The translations under genes and the position numbers were made by a program. A stretch of DNA of 64,000 bases from Paludibacter sp. (GTDB lineage: Bacteria > Bacteroidota > Bacteroidia > Bacteroidales > Paludibacteraceae), in NCBI GenBank assembly GCA_019163375.1, contig JAFLKK010000003.1, positions 62,001-126,000 on the forward strand. The letters run 5' to 3'. This document shows positions 8,822 to 20,377 of this stretch, piece by piece (the stretch's first letter is position 1; the number at the start of each line of letters is the position of its first letter). Under the pieces are notes generated by a model, which was given only the letters and a program-made list of their open reading frames with translations, did not search any database and had not been told where the DNA came from.

Positions 8822-10495
8822 TTATTTCAACTCATAAGTAATTACTTTATAAACCGCAGGAGTTTGAACTTCTGTACTTTTAGCAGATTCCAACGCTGGT
8901 TGGTTTGGTCCCGGCTGAGGAGGAACGATTTGTCCGTCTAAAGTTTGAGCAATCATTGCCTTACGCCCTGTCACAAGCACACAGTCATGTTGCCAGGTTT
9001 CGTCGCCATTCAGCATACGTGTAGTTACCCACTTTTCTCCGTCAAACTTTCCTTCAAACACATGGCCTAAGCGAATAATTTTTGCTGGATCTTTCTTCCC
9101 AAATGTTATTCTTGCTGTAATACCTGCAATTAAATATTCATCAGGAGCCGTTTGAATAACCAATCCATATCCTGTATTGTCCCATTTATTATACTCTACA
9201 TACACTTTATCATCGCCAAATGTCAGCGTGTCTCTGGTACTGTCTTTTGTACGCATGAACCCCCGCATTTTACCCGTACCTTGATATTTTTTTATGTATG
9301 GCATCAGTTCATTTATTACAGAGATAGCCTGCCGATAAGCTAAATTGGTATAGGCATCTTCAATACCAAATGGAGAAAAACAGATGGCATCATGTTCTGC
9401 GTAGGCATAAAAAGCCCGGGCTTGTTCTGTTGTGCTTTCGGGAATAAAAAGCGGATTATCGGGACGATGATACATCGCCAATATTTCTTTATAGTTTGGT
9501 GCATAAATATCAGGCGCACAGAAATCGATATAGGGCGCAGCGGCTTTGTAAATATCCATCGCTCTGGATACAGGACCTCCGTTTGGATATACCCCGGGTA
9601 AATCAGTAGGACTCTGAACCAACCAGGCATTTACAAACATAGGAAGGTTAAGTTCTTGTTTACCTAAGCGACATATTTCGTTTATATACGTGGCATATTG
9701 CCATGTCATGAAGAAGTTTTGCGCACTTTTCATATCATCCGCAAATACTTCGGACCATGTGCCTTTCGTTTTGCTTCCGTTTTTTTGCCAAACATTTTTC
9801 ATTTCAGAACTCAAATTCTTTGTGTTTTTTTGCAAATATCGAATTATAGTTTCCGGAACCTGCGACTTAAATAAGTCAAGTGCTTGCTTATTGTAATCCA
9901 TATCCTGAAATGCCCCCACTTCGTTTTCGGGCTGCATCATTACCACAGTATGTTCTTTGTCAATCTCCTTTATTCGCTTCAACAATTGCACATAAGCCTT
10001 TGCATCCGCCATTTGCGCTTCCTTGCAAAAGGCTGAAATCACTTCGCTGATGCTTCCATTACTTTGCTTTAGTTTAAAAAAACGTTTTGTATCCTTTTTT
10101 ACCCAAAGTGGCGTATAAGTAGAAAGTCCATTTTTCCAGCTTGCAAACCATAAGATACAAAGTTTCAGATTGTTTTCGCGAGCTTGGGATATGATCCCAT
10201 CAATAAGCGAATAATCAAATTTACCTTCCTCCGGTTCGAATTGTTCCCATGCAATAGATGCGATAACTGTATTAAGTCCCATTTCTTTTAATTTGGGGAA
10301 AATAGGTGCCAAATAAGTCAAGTTGGAAGAAGAAGAATTATGCAACTCTCCGGCAACCATAACAAACGGCTTATCATCAACATACAATCGGGTTATATTT
10401 CCCTCTTTTTTTAATTGAGGGATTTCCTGAGCATTTAAATAGTTAGATTGAATCGCGGCAAAAAATAAAAAAGTAAGTAGAAGTGATTTTTTCAT
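8822..10495 (-). CDS. GH35 beta-galactosidase with DUF5597-type C-terminus
   Basis: A predicted exported exo-beta-galactosidase of 557 residues, started at MKKSLLL because this gives a signal peptide (cleavage near YLNAQ). The GH35 barrel begins LYVDDKPFVMVAGELHNSS. The acid/base is Glu192 in MMQPENEVGAF and the nucleophile is probably Glu353 in LFIPEST. The C-terminal third matches the DUF5597 type rather than the animal or plant GH35 layout. This subgroup includes Cellvibrio Bgl35A, which removes galactose from xyloglucan, and that fits the neighbours. It is the first gene after the 10562-10603 terminator and leads a three-gene set with the esterase and the beta-helix protein. Confidence 0.87.
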   Translation of the reverse strand: MKKSLLLTFLFFAAIQSNYLNAQEIPQLKKEGNITRLYVDDKPFVMVAGELHNSSSSNLTYLAPIFPKLKEMGLNTVIASIAWEQFEPEEGKFDYSLIDGIISQARENNLKLCILWFASWKNGLSTYTPLWVKKDTKRFFKLKQSNGSISEVISAFCKEAQMADAKAYVQLLKRIKEIDKEHTVVMMQPENEVGAFQDMDYNKQALDLFKSQVPETIIRYLQKNTKNLSSEMKNVWQKNGSKTKGTWSEVFADDMKSAQNFFMTWQYATYINEICRLGKQELNLPMFVNAWLVQSPTDLPGVYPNGGPVSRAMDIYKAAAPYIDFCAPDIYAPNYKEILAMYHRPDNPLFIPESTTEQARAFYAYAEHDAICFSPFGIEDAYTNLAYRQAISVINELMPYIKKYQGTGKMRGFMRTKDSTRDTLTFGDDKVYVEYNKWDNTGYGLVIQTAPDEYLIAGITARITFGKKDPAKIIRLGHVFEGKFDGEKWVTTRMLNGDETWQHDCVLVTGRKAMIAQTLDGQIVPPQPGPNQPALESAKSTEVQTPAVYKVITYELK

Positions 10496-10561
10496 AAAAC
10501 ATTGTTGAATGTTTAATATATAATATAATTTGTTTGTTGCCAACATCTTAATTCTTCTGAA

Positions 10562-10603
10562 AAACCGTTATTTCCCAACTCAAACGTCAGGAAATAACGG
10601 TTT
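10562..10603 (-). terminator. Hairpin terminator after GH29
   Basis: A 14-bp perfect stem (AAACCGTTATTTCC / GGAAATAACGGTTT) with a 14-base loop begins 4 bases after the GH29 stop. On the minus strand it is followed by TTTTTCAGAAG. It marks the end of the long operon that starts with GH3 or part of it. Confidence 0.75.
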
Positions 10604-10607
10604 GGAA

Positions 10608-12686
10608 TTATTCTGTAATTACATCTACTTCGGCATACCCGGCCACATTATCGCCAGAAGTATTTTTTATTGCTTGCAGCTTAATAAAGCGTGCTGTAAC
10701 TGGGGTGAAATTTTTGATCTGAATCAACGGATTATTTTTTATATTCGAAAACTCTCCCTGATCAACTAATTTCCAGTTCTCGTTGTCGTCGGATACATAA
10801 AAGGTATAGGTAGTAATGATGCCAGCGCTCCATTTGTTCTGATCGGGTAAATACCTGAATCCACTCATTTTATAGCTATTACCAAGATCGATTACCAAAT
10901 CCATAGGCATTTTTACATCTCTTTGGTGCCACACGCTGGCAGGATCTCCATCGATAATTGTCGCAGCTTTTTCATCATTTATTCCAACAAGCTTCCAGTT
11001 TTTTCGGGAAATGTCAAATTTCTCCATGCCTACAGGGCTGCTTTTGCGCGAAGTAGGATCGTACGAAATTGCTTTTACAACCACTTTCCCATCTGCTTGG
11101 AAAGGACCTGTATATTTTGTTGAGTTTGCAGTCGGTTCGCTACCTTCCAATGTATAATAAAAAATAGGGCCAATGTCATTCGTATTTATGGTCACCTGAC
11201 CTGATTGGTTTCGGATAATGGCAGGAGCATAGAGAAACACCGGTGCATTATAAACGCCAATACTGGAAATAACCGGACTACATTTGGAGTCGGTTACGCT
11301 AAATCGAACCTGAGTTGCCTTCACCGCCGGGAAACGCAATATCCTTTTGTAACCAATGGTTGTTGCTTTGGCCAGTTCCTTCCAACTTCCGTCAACCAGG
11401 GCTTCTAGTTTGAAGGCTTTTACGCGTTGCCCCAAACGAATGTATTCCTGCACAAGGAACCGATTGAACAAGGTTGGTTTACCCAAATCAATGGTCAACG
11501 AAGCAGTTTTTGTATTATCATCCGTGGCCCAATAGGTGCTTTTCTTTCCATCGACTGCCATAGCTGCGCCAAACTTCACTGATTTTCCGCGAACATTCGA
11601 TGCTTTTGCTTTTTTATTCAGGGCGATATTAACTGCAAACGATTCTTTTACCGCTTTGGCAAATTCAATACCATTTTTTTCATCCGTCGGGTGGATTAAT
11701 CCATTAGGCATAATCGGGTAGTTGAGCAACATAGTACCGTTGCGTCCGATAGAATGATAGTAAAGATCCATCAATTGAGGAACGGTTTTTACTTTGGTAT
11801 CTTCGTTCGGGTGGTAGAACCACTCCGGACGAATGGACGTATTTACTTCTGCCATTACCCATGCATTTCCAGTTTCCAGACCAAAATGCAACATATTCCA
11901 GCCTACTTCACCTGTAGCATTCAACAAGCTCCAGTTTGTTTCGCCAACAGAACCTTCTTCGGTACCTACCCAACGCAGATCGCCACGTTCGCCGCCATCA
12001 TTCCAAATTACACACTTCGGTTGTAACTTATGAATCAGGGCATAGGTCTTTTTCCAATCGTAATAGGTTGTCGCGTCAATTTTACGTGTTTCGTTAGCAC
12101 CACCGTAGTAGCCGTCTCCACCATTTGCTCCATCGAACCATACTTCGAAAACCTCACCATAGTTGGTCAAAAGTTCGGTAAGCTGGTTACGGAAATAAGT
12201 GATATATTCGGGTTTTCCGTAGTCGGGGTGATTTCTGTCCCATGGCGAAAGGTAGATACCGAATTTTAGTCCGTATTCTTTACAGGCATCGGCCATTTCG
12301 CGCACCATGTCGCCCTTACCGTTTTTCCACGGGGCATTTTTTACTGAATATTCGGTGTATTTTGATGGCCAAAGAGAAAAACCGCAATGGTGTTTGGCTG
12401 TGATAATAATTCCTTTCATGCCAGATTCTTTGCAGATACGCGCCCACTGGCGGCAATCGGCCTTTTCGGGGTTAAATAGTTTGACATCTTCATTGCCGAA
12501 GCCCCACGACTGGTCGGTGTAGGTGTTGAGCGAAAAGTGTACAAAAGCATAGCTTTCCATTTCCTGCACTCTCATTTGATTCTCCGAAGGAGTTGGGCCA
12601 CATGCTGCCGGTATTTTTACCTGAGCCATGCCGATACTTGATGATAAAAACGCAAGAATAACTGCGTATAAAAAAGATCTTTTCAT
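10608..12686 (-). CDS. GH29 alpha-L-fucosidase with C-terminal discoidin-like domains
   Basis: A secreted fucosidase of 692 residues. The signal peptide (MKRSFLYAVILAF...AQV) is almost identical to that of the next gene, GH97. The GH29 barrel covers about residues 30-345 with KHHCGFSLWPSKYTEY (98-113) and the catalytic nucleophile Asp185 in EVWFDGANGG. An F5/8 type C (CBM32-like) segment follows at about 355-470, a short chitobiase-like beta-sandwich at about 480-545, and a second discoidin-like segment to the end. In the context of xyloglucan it would remove terminal fucose from fucogalactoxyloglucan. It is 25 bases downstream of GH97 and is the last gene before a strong terminator. Confidence 0.92.
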   Translation of the reverse strand: MKRSFLYAVILAFLSSSIGMAQVKIPAACGPTPSENQMRVQEMESYAFVHFSLNTYTDQSWGFGNEDVKLFNPEKADCRQWARICKESGMKGIIITAKHHCGFSLWPSKYTEYSVKNAPWKNGKGDMVREMADACKEYGLKFGIYLSPWDRNHPDYGKPEYITYFRNQLTELLTNYGEVFEVWFDGANGGDGYYGGANETRKIDATTYYDWKKTYALIHKLQPKCVIWNDGGERGDLRWVGTEEGSVGETNWSLLNATGEVGWNMLHFGLETGNAWVMAEVNTSIRPEWFYHPNEDTKVKTVPQLMDLYYHSIGRNGTMLLNYPIMPNGLIHPTDEKNGIEFAKAVKESFAVNIALNKKAKASNVRGKSVKFGAAMAVDGKKSTYWATDDNTKTASLTIDLGKPTLFNRFLVQEYIRLGQRVKAFKLEALVDGSWKELAKATTIGYKRILRFPAVKATQVRFSVTDSKCSPVISSIGVYNAPVFLYAPAIIRNQSGQVTINTNDIGPIFYYTLEGSEPTANSTKYTGPFQADGKVVVKAISYDPTSRKSSPVGMEKFDISRKNWKLVGINDEKAATIIDGDPASVWHQRDVKMPMDLVIDLGNSYKMSGFRYLPDQNKWSAGIITTYTFYVSDDNENWKLVDQGEFSNIKNNPLIQIKNFTPVTARFIKLQAIKNTSGDNVAGYAEVDVITE
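12651..12686 (-). repeat. Duplicated signal-peptide DNA, copy in GH29
   Basis: These 36 bases, the first 12 codons of GH29, match the first 36 bases of GH97 (14662-14697) at 35 positions. Weaker similarity extends to the end of the signal peptide at about 12621 and a few bases past the start codon. The rest of the two genes is unrelated. Confidence 0.85.
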
Positions 12687-12711
12687 ATTGATATATTGAT
12701 TATTATTTATA

Positions 12712-14697
12712 TTATTTTTCAGGACTAATTATGATTGCAAAACCACCGCCATTTGCCATATTCACTGTTAGCTTATCGGTACTTGTGACTTTAACTATTT
12801 CGCGTTTGTAGTCAGTAGCATCTTTATTCGCATTAATTCCATCTTTAAAAATTTCGGCGGAATAGGTTCCCTTGCTCAGAAATGACAGGTCTATCGTCAT
12901 TTCCCTTGCCGACCAATTGGTCAAACCACCCACGAACCACGTATCGCCCTTTTTCCGGGCTATGGCAACATATTCCCCAACTTTTCCATCGAGGGCAATT
13001 GTTTCATCAAAAGTGGTAGGTATCTGAGAAATAAAGTTGGTGCTTTCCTGCTCTTTCATATACGCCGTAGGATTATCGGCCAGCATTTGCAGCGGCGCTT
13101 CAAAAACAACATACATGCCCAATTGATGACATCTTGTTCCCTGACTCATCGGCATCGAATTACTTGGACGAAAATCTGCTCGTGTTGCATTACGCATTGC
13201 CCCCGGAGTATAATCCATAGGTCCGGCCAGCATTCTGATGAAGGGGATACTGGTCTCATAGTGTGGCATATCGTCATTTGGTGTCCATTTGGCGTTCTCT
13301 AACCCTTTAACCCCTTCAAAATTAAGAATATTTGGGTAAGTCCGTTGAATGCCGGTGGGTTTATACATGCCATGATAATCAATAAAAAGTTTATAAGAAG
13401 CAGCCTTTTTAGCAATATCATAGATCGATTTTACCATTTTTTGGTCATCACGATCCATGAAATCGATTTTAAATCCCTTTACGCCTAATTTTGAATATTG
13501 AGAAAAAGCATCCTCTAAAACCTGATTAAGGGCATACCACGAAGCCCAGAGAATAATACCGACATTTTTCTGCTTTCCATAGCTGATGAGTTCTTCTATA
13601 TTCATGCTCGGTGAAACTTTCAGCATGTCGGTCTCTTCACTCCAACCTTCATCAAGCACTACATACTCAATATGGTTTTTGGAAGCAAAATCAATATAAT
13701 ATTTATAGGTTTCCGTATTAATTCCGGCCTTAAAATCAACCTTCGATATATTCCAGTCATTCCACCAATCCCAGGCTACTTTACCCGGTTTTATCCAGCT
13801 AGGGTCGGCAATTTGCGAAGGCGCAGAAAGCTTTTGAACCATATCATTATTTGCCAGGTCTTTATCACTTTCACTTATTATGATTGCTCTCCATGGAAAA
13901 TTACGTGTACCGCTTGTTTTAGCGATATACGGTTCCCGCTTTGTAACCATATAGTTCATTTTATTATAACCACCCAAACGTTCTTCCTTCGGATAATGGG
14001 CAAATGCTCCCTGCAAACCTTGTTGCGTTTGATTATTCCGTGTTAAGAACATACCGGGATAATCCTCCAGTTCGGCCTCTATGATAGCTGCCTTTTTTCC
14101 ATTTCCTAAATCGATAAGAAGCGGAGAAATAGCCAGTGAATCTTTTACAAATTTAGACAGGGGGATTTCATCATACGTGGATTCGAAAGCAGATGTGTAC
14201 ATATCCTTTTCCCTTAGATCCCGAACGTATGGAATAAAGGCTTTATGATCCTCGCTGAAATTAAAACTGGCTTCCTCAGATTCGATAATAATTTGCCCTT
14301 TCTTAGTTGTGAAAAAACGATAGGCTACACCATCGTTATAAGCTCTTAAAATTAAACCGAAATCGCCCTTAAAGTTAACTGTAAGCTGATTGTAGGCATC
14401 AATCACCGTTTTCTTTTTATAAACGGGTGTGGCAAAAGTGGTATTTACTGTTGATTTTTTGGCACTAACAACTTTTGCATTGTTTCCTAAAACCACTCCG
14501 TTGCTGATTGATAATGATATAGAAGAAGGAGCAATAACTTCTGTGGTTTCATGTTTAACAGACCATAAGATTTTCGTTCCAGTTTCCAAAGCCATGTCAA
14601 TCTTGCCGTTGGGAGACTTTACATGGAGAACCTGAGCAATACCGGAGATTGTTGATATAAACGCAAGAATGACTGCGTATAAAAAAGATCTTTTCAT
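12712..14697 (-). CDS. GH97 glycoside hydrolase, retaining alpha-galactosidase type
   Basis: The protein has 661 residues, a signal peptide to about residue 22, an N-terminal beta-super-sandwich (about 23-280), a central barrel (about 300-560) and a C-terminal beta domain. Diagnostic GH97 motifs are VAWDWWNDW (308-316), VVLDEGW (346-352) and DYHGMYKPTGIQRTYPN (440-456). The barrel carries an Asp (Asp412 in GFKIDFMDRDD), matching the nucleophile position of retaining GH97 alpha-galactosidases rather than the Glu-based inverting SusB type. Glu461 or Glu467 would be the acid/base. Activity on alpha-galactose is therefore likely but not proven; xyloglucan itself carries beta-galactose, so another substrate is implied. 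It is 24 bases downstream of a GH2 gene and shares its leader DNA with GH29. Confidence 0.88.
   Translation of the reverse strand: MKRSFLYAVILAFISTISGIAQVLHVKSPNGKIDMALETGTKILWSVKHETTEVIAPSSISLSISNGVVLGNNAKVVSAKKSTVNTTFATPVYKKKTVIDAYNQLTVNFKGDFGLILRAYNDGVAYRFFTTKKGQIIIESEEASFNFSEDHKAFIPYVRDLREKDMYTSAFESTYDEIPLSKFVKDSLAISPLLIDLGNGKKAAIIEAELEDYPGMFLTRNNQTQQGLQGAFAHYPKEERLGGYNKMNYMVTKREPYIAKTSGTRNFPWRAIIISESDKDLANNDMVQKLSAPSQIADPSWIKPGKVAWDWWNDWNISKVDFKAGINTETYKYYIDFASKNHIEYVVLDEGWSEETDMLKVSPSMNIEELISYGKQKNVGIILWASWYALNQVLEDAFSQYSKLGVKGFKIDFMDRDDQKMVKSIYDIAKKAASYKLFIDYHGMYKPTGIQRTYPNILNFEGVKGLENAKWTPNDDMPHYETSIPFIRMLAGPMDYTPGAMRNATRADFRPSNSMPMSQGTRCHQLGMYVVFEAPLQMLADNPTAYMKEQESTNFISQIPTTFDETIALDGKVGEYVAIARKKGDTWFVGGLTNWSAREMTIDLSFLSKGTYSAEIFKDGINANKDATDYKREIVKVTSTDKLTVNMANGGGFAIIISPEK
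14662..14697 (-). repeat. Duplicated signal-peptide DNA, copy in GH97
   Basis: Partner of the 12651-12686 copy, 35 of 36 bases identical. It encodes MKRSFLYAVILA in both genes. Confidence 0.85.
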
Positions 14698-14721
14698 TTG
14701 ATATATTTGTTATACAAATTA

Positions 14722-17157
14722 CTATTTTACTGTTTTGATATTTATTGCAGTTTCTGTCAATGTGGGCGAAGTAACAGTTAGTTTTATATCTCCCGCATCC
14801 CGCGTACTCTTAATCACTACCAGCACCTTACCTTTCCATGCTTTACGGGTATTGCCCACGTATTGTTCTACGTCTTTCAAATCGGCATTATCTACACCTG
14901 CAATTGTACCCGGTCCATTAATTTTGAAATGCAAGCGGTTGGCTGCATTCGGTTGGAATACTCCATTTTGGTCAGTTATTTCAATGGTTACGAATGATAA
15001 GTCTTGTCCGTTAGCGAGTATTTCTTTTCGGTCGGCAGTAAGTTTTAGTTTTGCAGCATCGCCAGCAGTTTGCAGCATGGTCGATTCCATTTCTTTATCA
15101 TTTTCTACTCCAACAGCTTTTACAACTCCCGCAGAATAAGGCACTGAGAAGGTTGCTTTAAACTGTTGCTCGCGTGTAGTTGCCTGTTCGCCAACCAGCT
15201 TATTGTCCTGATATAGTCTTACTTTTGGATATTTGGAATACACCTCAACCTGAATAGTTTTTCCTTCAAAACCCGGCCAGGTCCAGCTTTCCCAGGTTGG
15301 ATAAACCGACCACCATGTGGTTTTGATTTCCAAAGGCTCCGGTTCCGGCTCACGAACGGCCATATATAGTTTTTCGTTCGTATTATACAACATGCTTCGG
15401 TAATGCGAAATGGGTTTTCTCCAGCCAATCAGATCTATATCACCACAATAAGCACCATGCCACGGGAAAAAGTTATTCTCCCAGTGCTCACCGGGTACAT
15501 CACCCGAATAATAATAACGACCAATTCCTGATTCGCCCAAATAATCCATGGCTGTCCAAACATAATCACCGATAACGTAATTGTTTTCCTGCACCAATTT
15601 CCAATTATTAAACGCATCTTTCGGATAAGATTCGGTTTGTACTATGATACGCGAAGGTACTCTTTTATGATCATCAGGAGCAGTATGCAGGTTGTAATTA
15701 TATCCGGCAACATCGTGTACCGCCATAAGTGTATCGAATTTCGACCAATCCTTACCATTATTCACAATGGCTGAAGTAATCGGGCGGTCAGCATCTATTT
15801 TCTTTATAGCACCTGTAAGCATTTTGGCAGTTTCAATGGCCGAATGATCACCTCTCTCGGGTATTTCATTGCCGATACTCCACATAATAATTGAAGGATG
15901 ATTGCGGTCACGTAATACTATGGCTTCCAGGTCGCGTTTCCACCACTGATTAAAGTATTTAGCATAGTCGTTGTTGTTTTTACCAACTTTCCAGCAATCG
16001 AATGATTCGTCCATCACCAACAAACCGAATTTATCGCAAGCATCCAAAAATGCTTCAGAAGGAGGATTGTGCGAAGTGCGGACTGCATTGAATCCACCGG
16101 TTTTAAGCAATTCGACTTTGCGTTCCTCGGCACGGTCGAAAGCAGCTGCACCTAAGCAACCGTTATCGTGATGCACGCAACCACCGTTTAATTTTACTGT
16201 TTTTCCATTTAGTTGAAATCCGTTTTCGGCGGTAAATTTAATGGAACGGATACCAAAAGCGGTTTTGGTATCGTCAAGCACTTTTTTGTCTTTTAATACC
16301 TGAATATGAGCCTGATACAAATAAGGAGCTTCAGGTGTCCAAAGCATTGGTTTTAATATCTGTATGGTTTGAGTAATCTCTTTTTCGCTATTGGCGGGAA
16401 GCATAATTTTTACCTGACCATTTCCAGCATTTTTTGACCTTTTATTCCAAAGCAGGGTTTTTACAACAACGCTTTGGGCTGCAGAAGTTTCGTTTTTAAC
16501 TGTAGTTTTTATTAATACGGTTGCTTTTTTTGCAGACACTACGGGAGTTGTAATGCCAACACCCCAATGCGCAACGTGAACAGGATCGGCAACCATCATC
16601 CACACATGACGATAGATTCCGGAACCACTGTACCACCGACTGTTCATCTGTTGTGAATTGTCGACCCGCACAGCAATAACGTTTTCTTTTCCAATATTGA
16701 GATAGGGTGTAAGGTCGTAACTGAACGATGAATAGCCATACGGATAAACACCCAGCGATTTTCCGTTGATAAAGACTTCGGAATTCATATAAACGCCCTC
16801 GAAATAAATAGCTGTTTTTTTATCTTTCCACGCAGCAGGTGCCTGAAAGGTTTTGCGATACCAGCCAATACCTGCCGGAAAGAATCCGCCACCACCGCCT
16901 GTGGGGTTTTTTGGATGAATTTTTCCTTCGATACTCCAATCGTGAGGTAAATCGAGTTTGCGCCAGCTCTCATCATCAAAATCGGTTGCTTTAGCTTCGG
17001 AAGTATCACCTAAAAAGAATTTCCAGTCATAATCAAATAACTGTTTTCTTTCCAATGAACTTTGCGCATAGCCTGAAAATGAGCTTACTATTAGTATGAA
17101 TAGTACTACTATTTGTTTTTTGAAGTAATTTGTTTTTTGTGAATTTAAGCGAACCAT
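14722..17157 (-). CDS. GH2 beta-galactosidase with C-terminal Ig-like domains
   Basis: An exported GH2 enzyme of 811 residues with a hydrophobic signal (VVLFILIVSSFSGYAQ). The sugar-binding jelly roll (about 35-190) contains LDLPHDWSIEG and RWYSGSGIYRHVW. An Ig-like domain follows at 200-305, and the barrel runs at 310-600. The acid/base is Glu431 in MWSIGNEIPERGD and the nucleophile is Glu509 in IIVQTESYP. The C-terminus has a DUF4982-like domain and an invasin/Ig-like domain (LTADRKEILANGQDLSFVTIEI). This layout is common for Bacteroidota beta-galactosidases of polysaccharide loci. It sits between two other catabolic genes with gaps of 24 and 55 bases. The family also holds exo-beta-glucuronidases and mannosidases, but the overall layout favours galactosidase. 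Confidence 0.87.
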   Translation of the reverse strand: MVRLNSQKTNYFKKQIVVLFILIVSSFSGYAQSSLERKQLFDYDWKFFLGDTSEAKATDFDDESWRKLDLPHDWSIEGKIHPKNPTGGGGGFFPAGIGWYRKTFQAPAAWKDKKTAIYFEGVYMNSEVFINGKSLGVYPYGYSSFSYDLTPYLNIGKENVIAVRVDNSQQMNSRWYSGSGIYRHVWMMVADPVHVAHWGVGITTPVVSAKKATVLIKTTVKNETSAAQSVVVKTLLWNKRSKNAGNGQVKIMLPANSEKEITQTIQILKPMLWTPEAPYLYQAHIQVLKDKKVLDDTKTAFGIRSIKFTAENGFQLNGKTVKLNGGCVHHDNGCLGAAAFDRAEERKVELLKTGGFNAVRTSHNPPSEAFLDACDKFGLLVMDESFDCWKVGKNNNDYAKYFNQWWKRDLEAIVLRDRNHPSIIMWSIGNEIPERGDHSAIETAKMLTGAIKKIDADRPITSAIVNNGKDWSKFDTLMAVHDVAGYNYNLHTAPDDHKRVPSRIIVQTESYPKDAFNNWKLVQENNYVIGDYVWTAMDYLGESGIGRYYYSGDVPGEHWENNFFPWHGAYCGDIDLIGWRKPISHYRSMLYNTNEKLYMAVREPEPEPLEIKTTWWSVYPTWESWTWPGFEGKTIQVEVYSKYPKVRLYQDNKLVGEQATTREQQFKATFSVPYSAGVVKAVGVENDKEMESTMLQTAGDAAKLKLTADRKEILANGQDLSFVTIEITDQNGVFQPNAANRLHFKINGPGTIAGVDNADLKDVEQYVGNTRKAWKGKVLVVIKSTRDAGDIKLTVTSPTLTETAINIKTVK

Positions 17158-17212
17158 TTTGTTGATTTTTATTTCTAATTTATGTTGTTCAATCTGATTT
17201 GTCTATCAGTTA

Positions 17213-20377
<3,165 letters not shown>

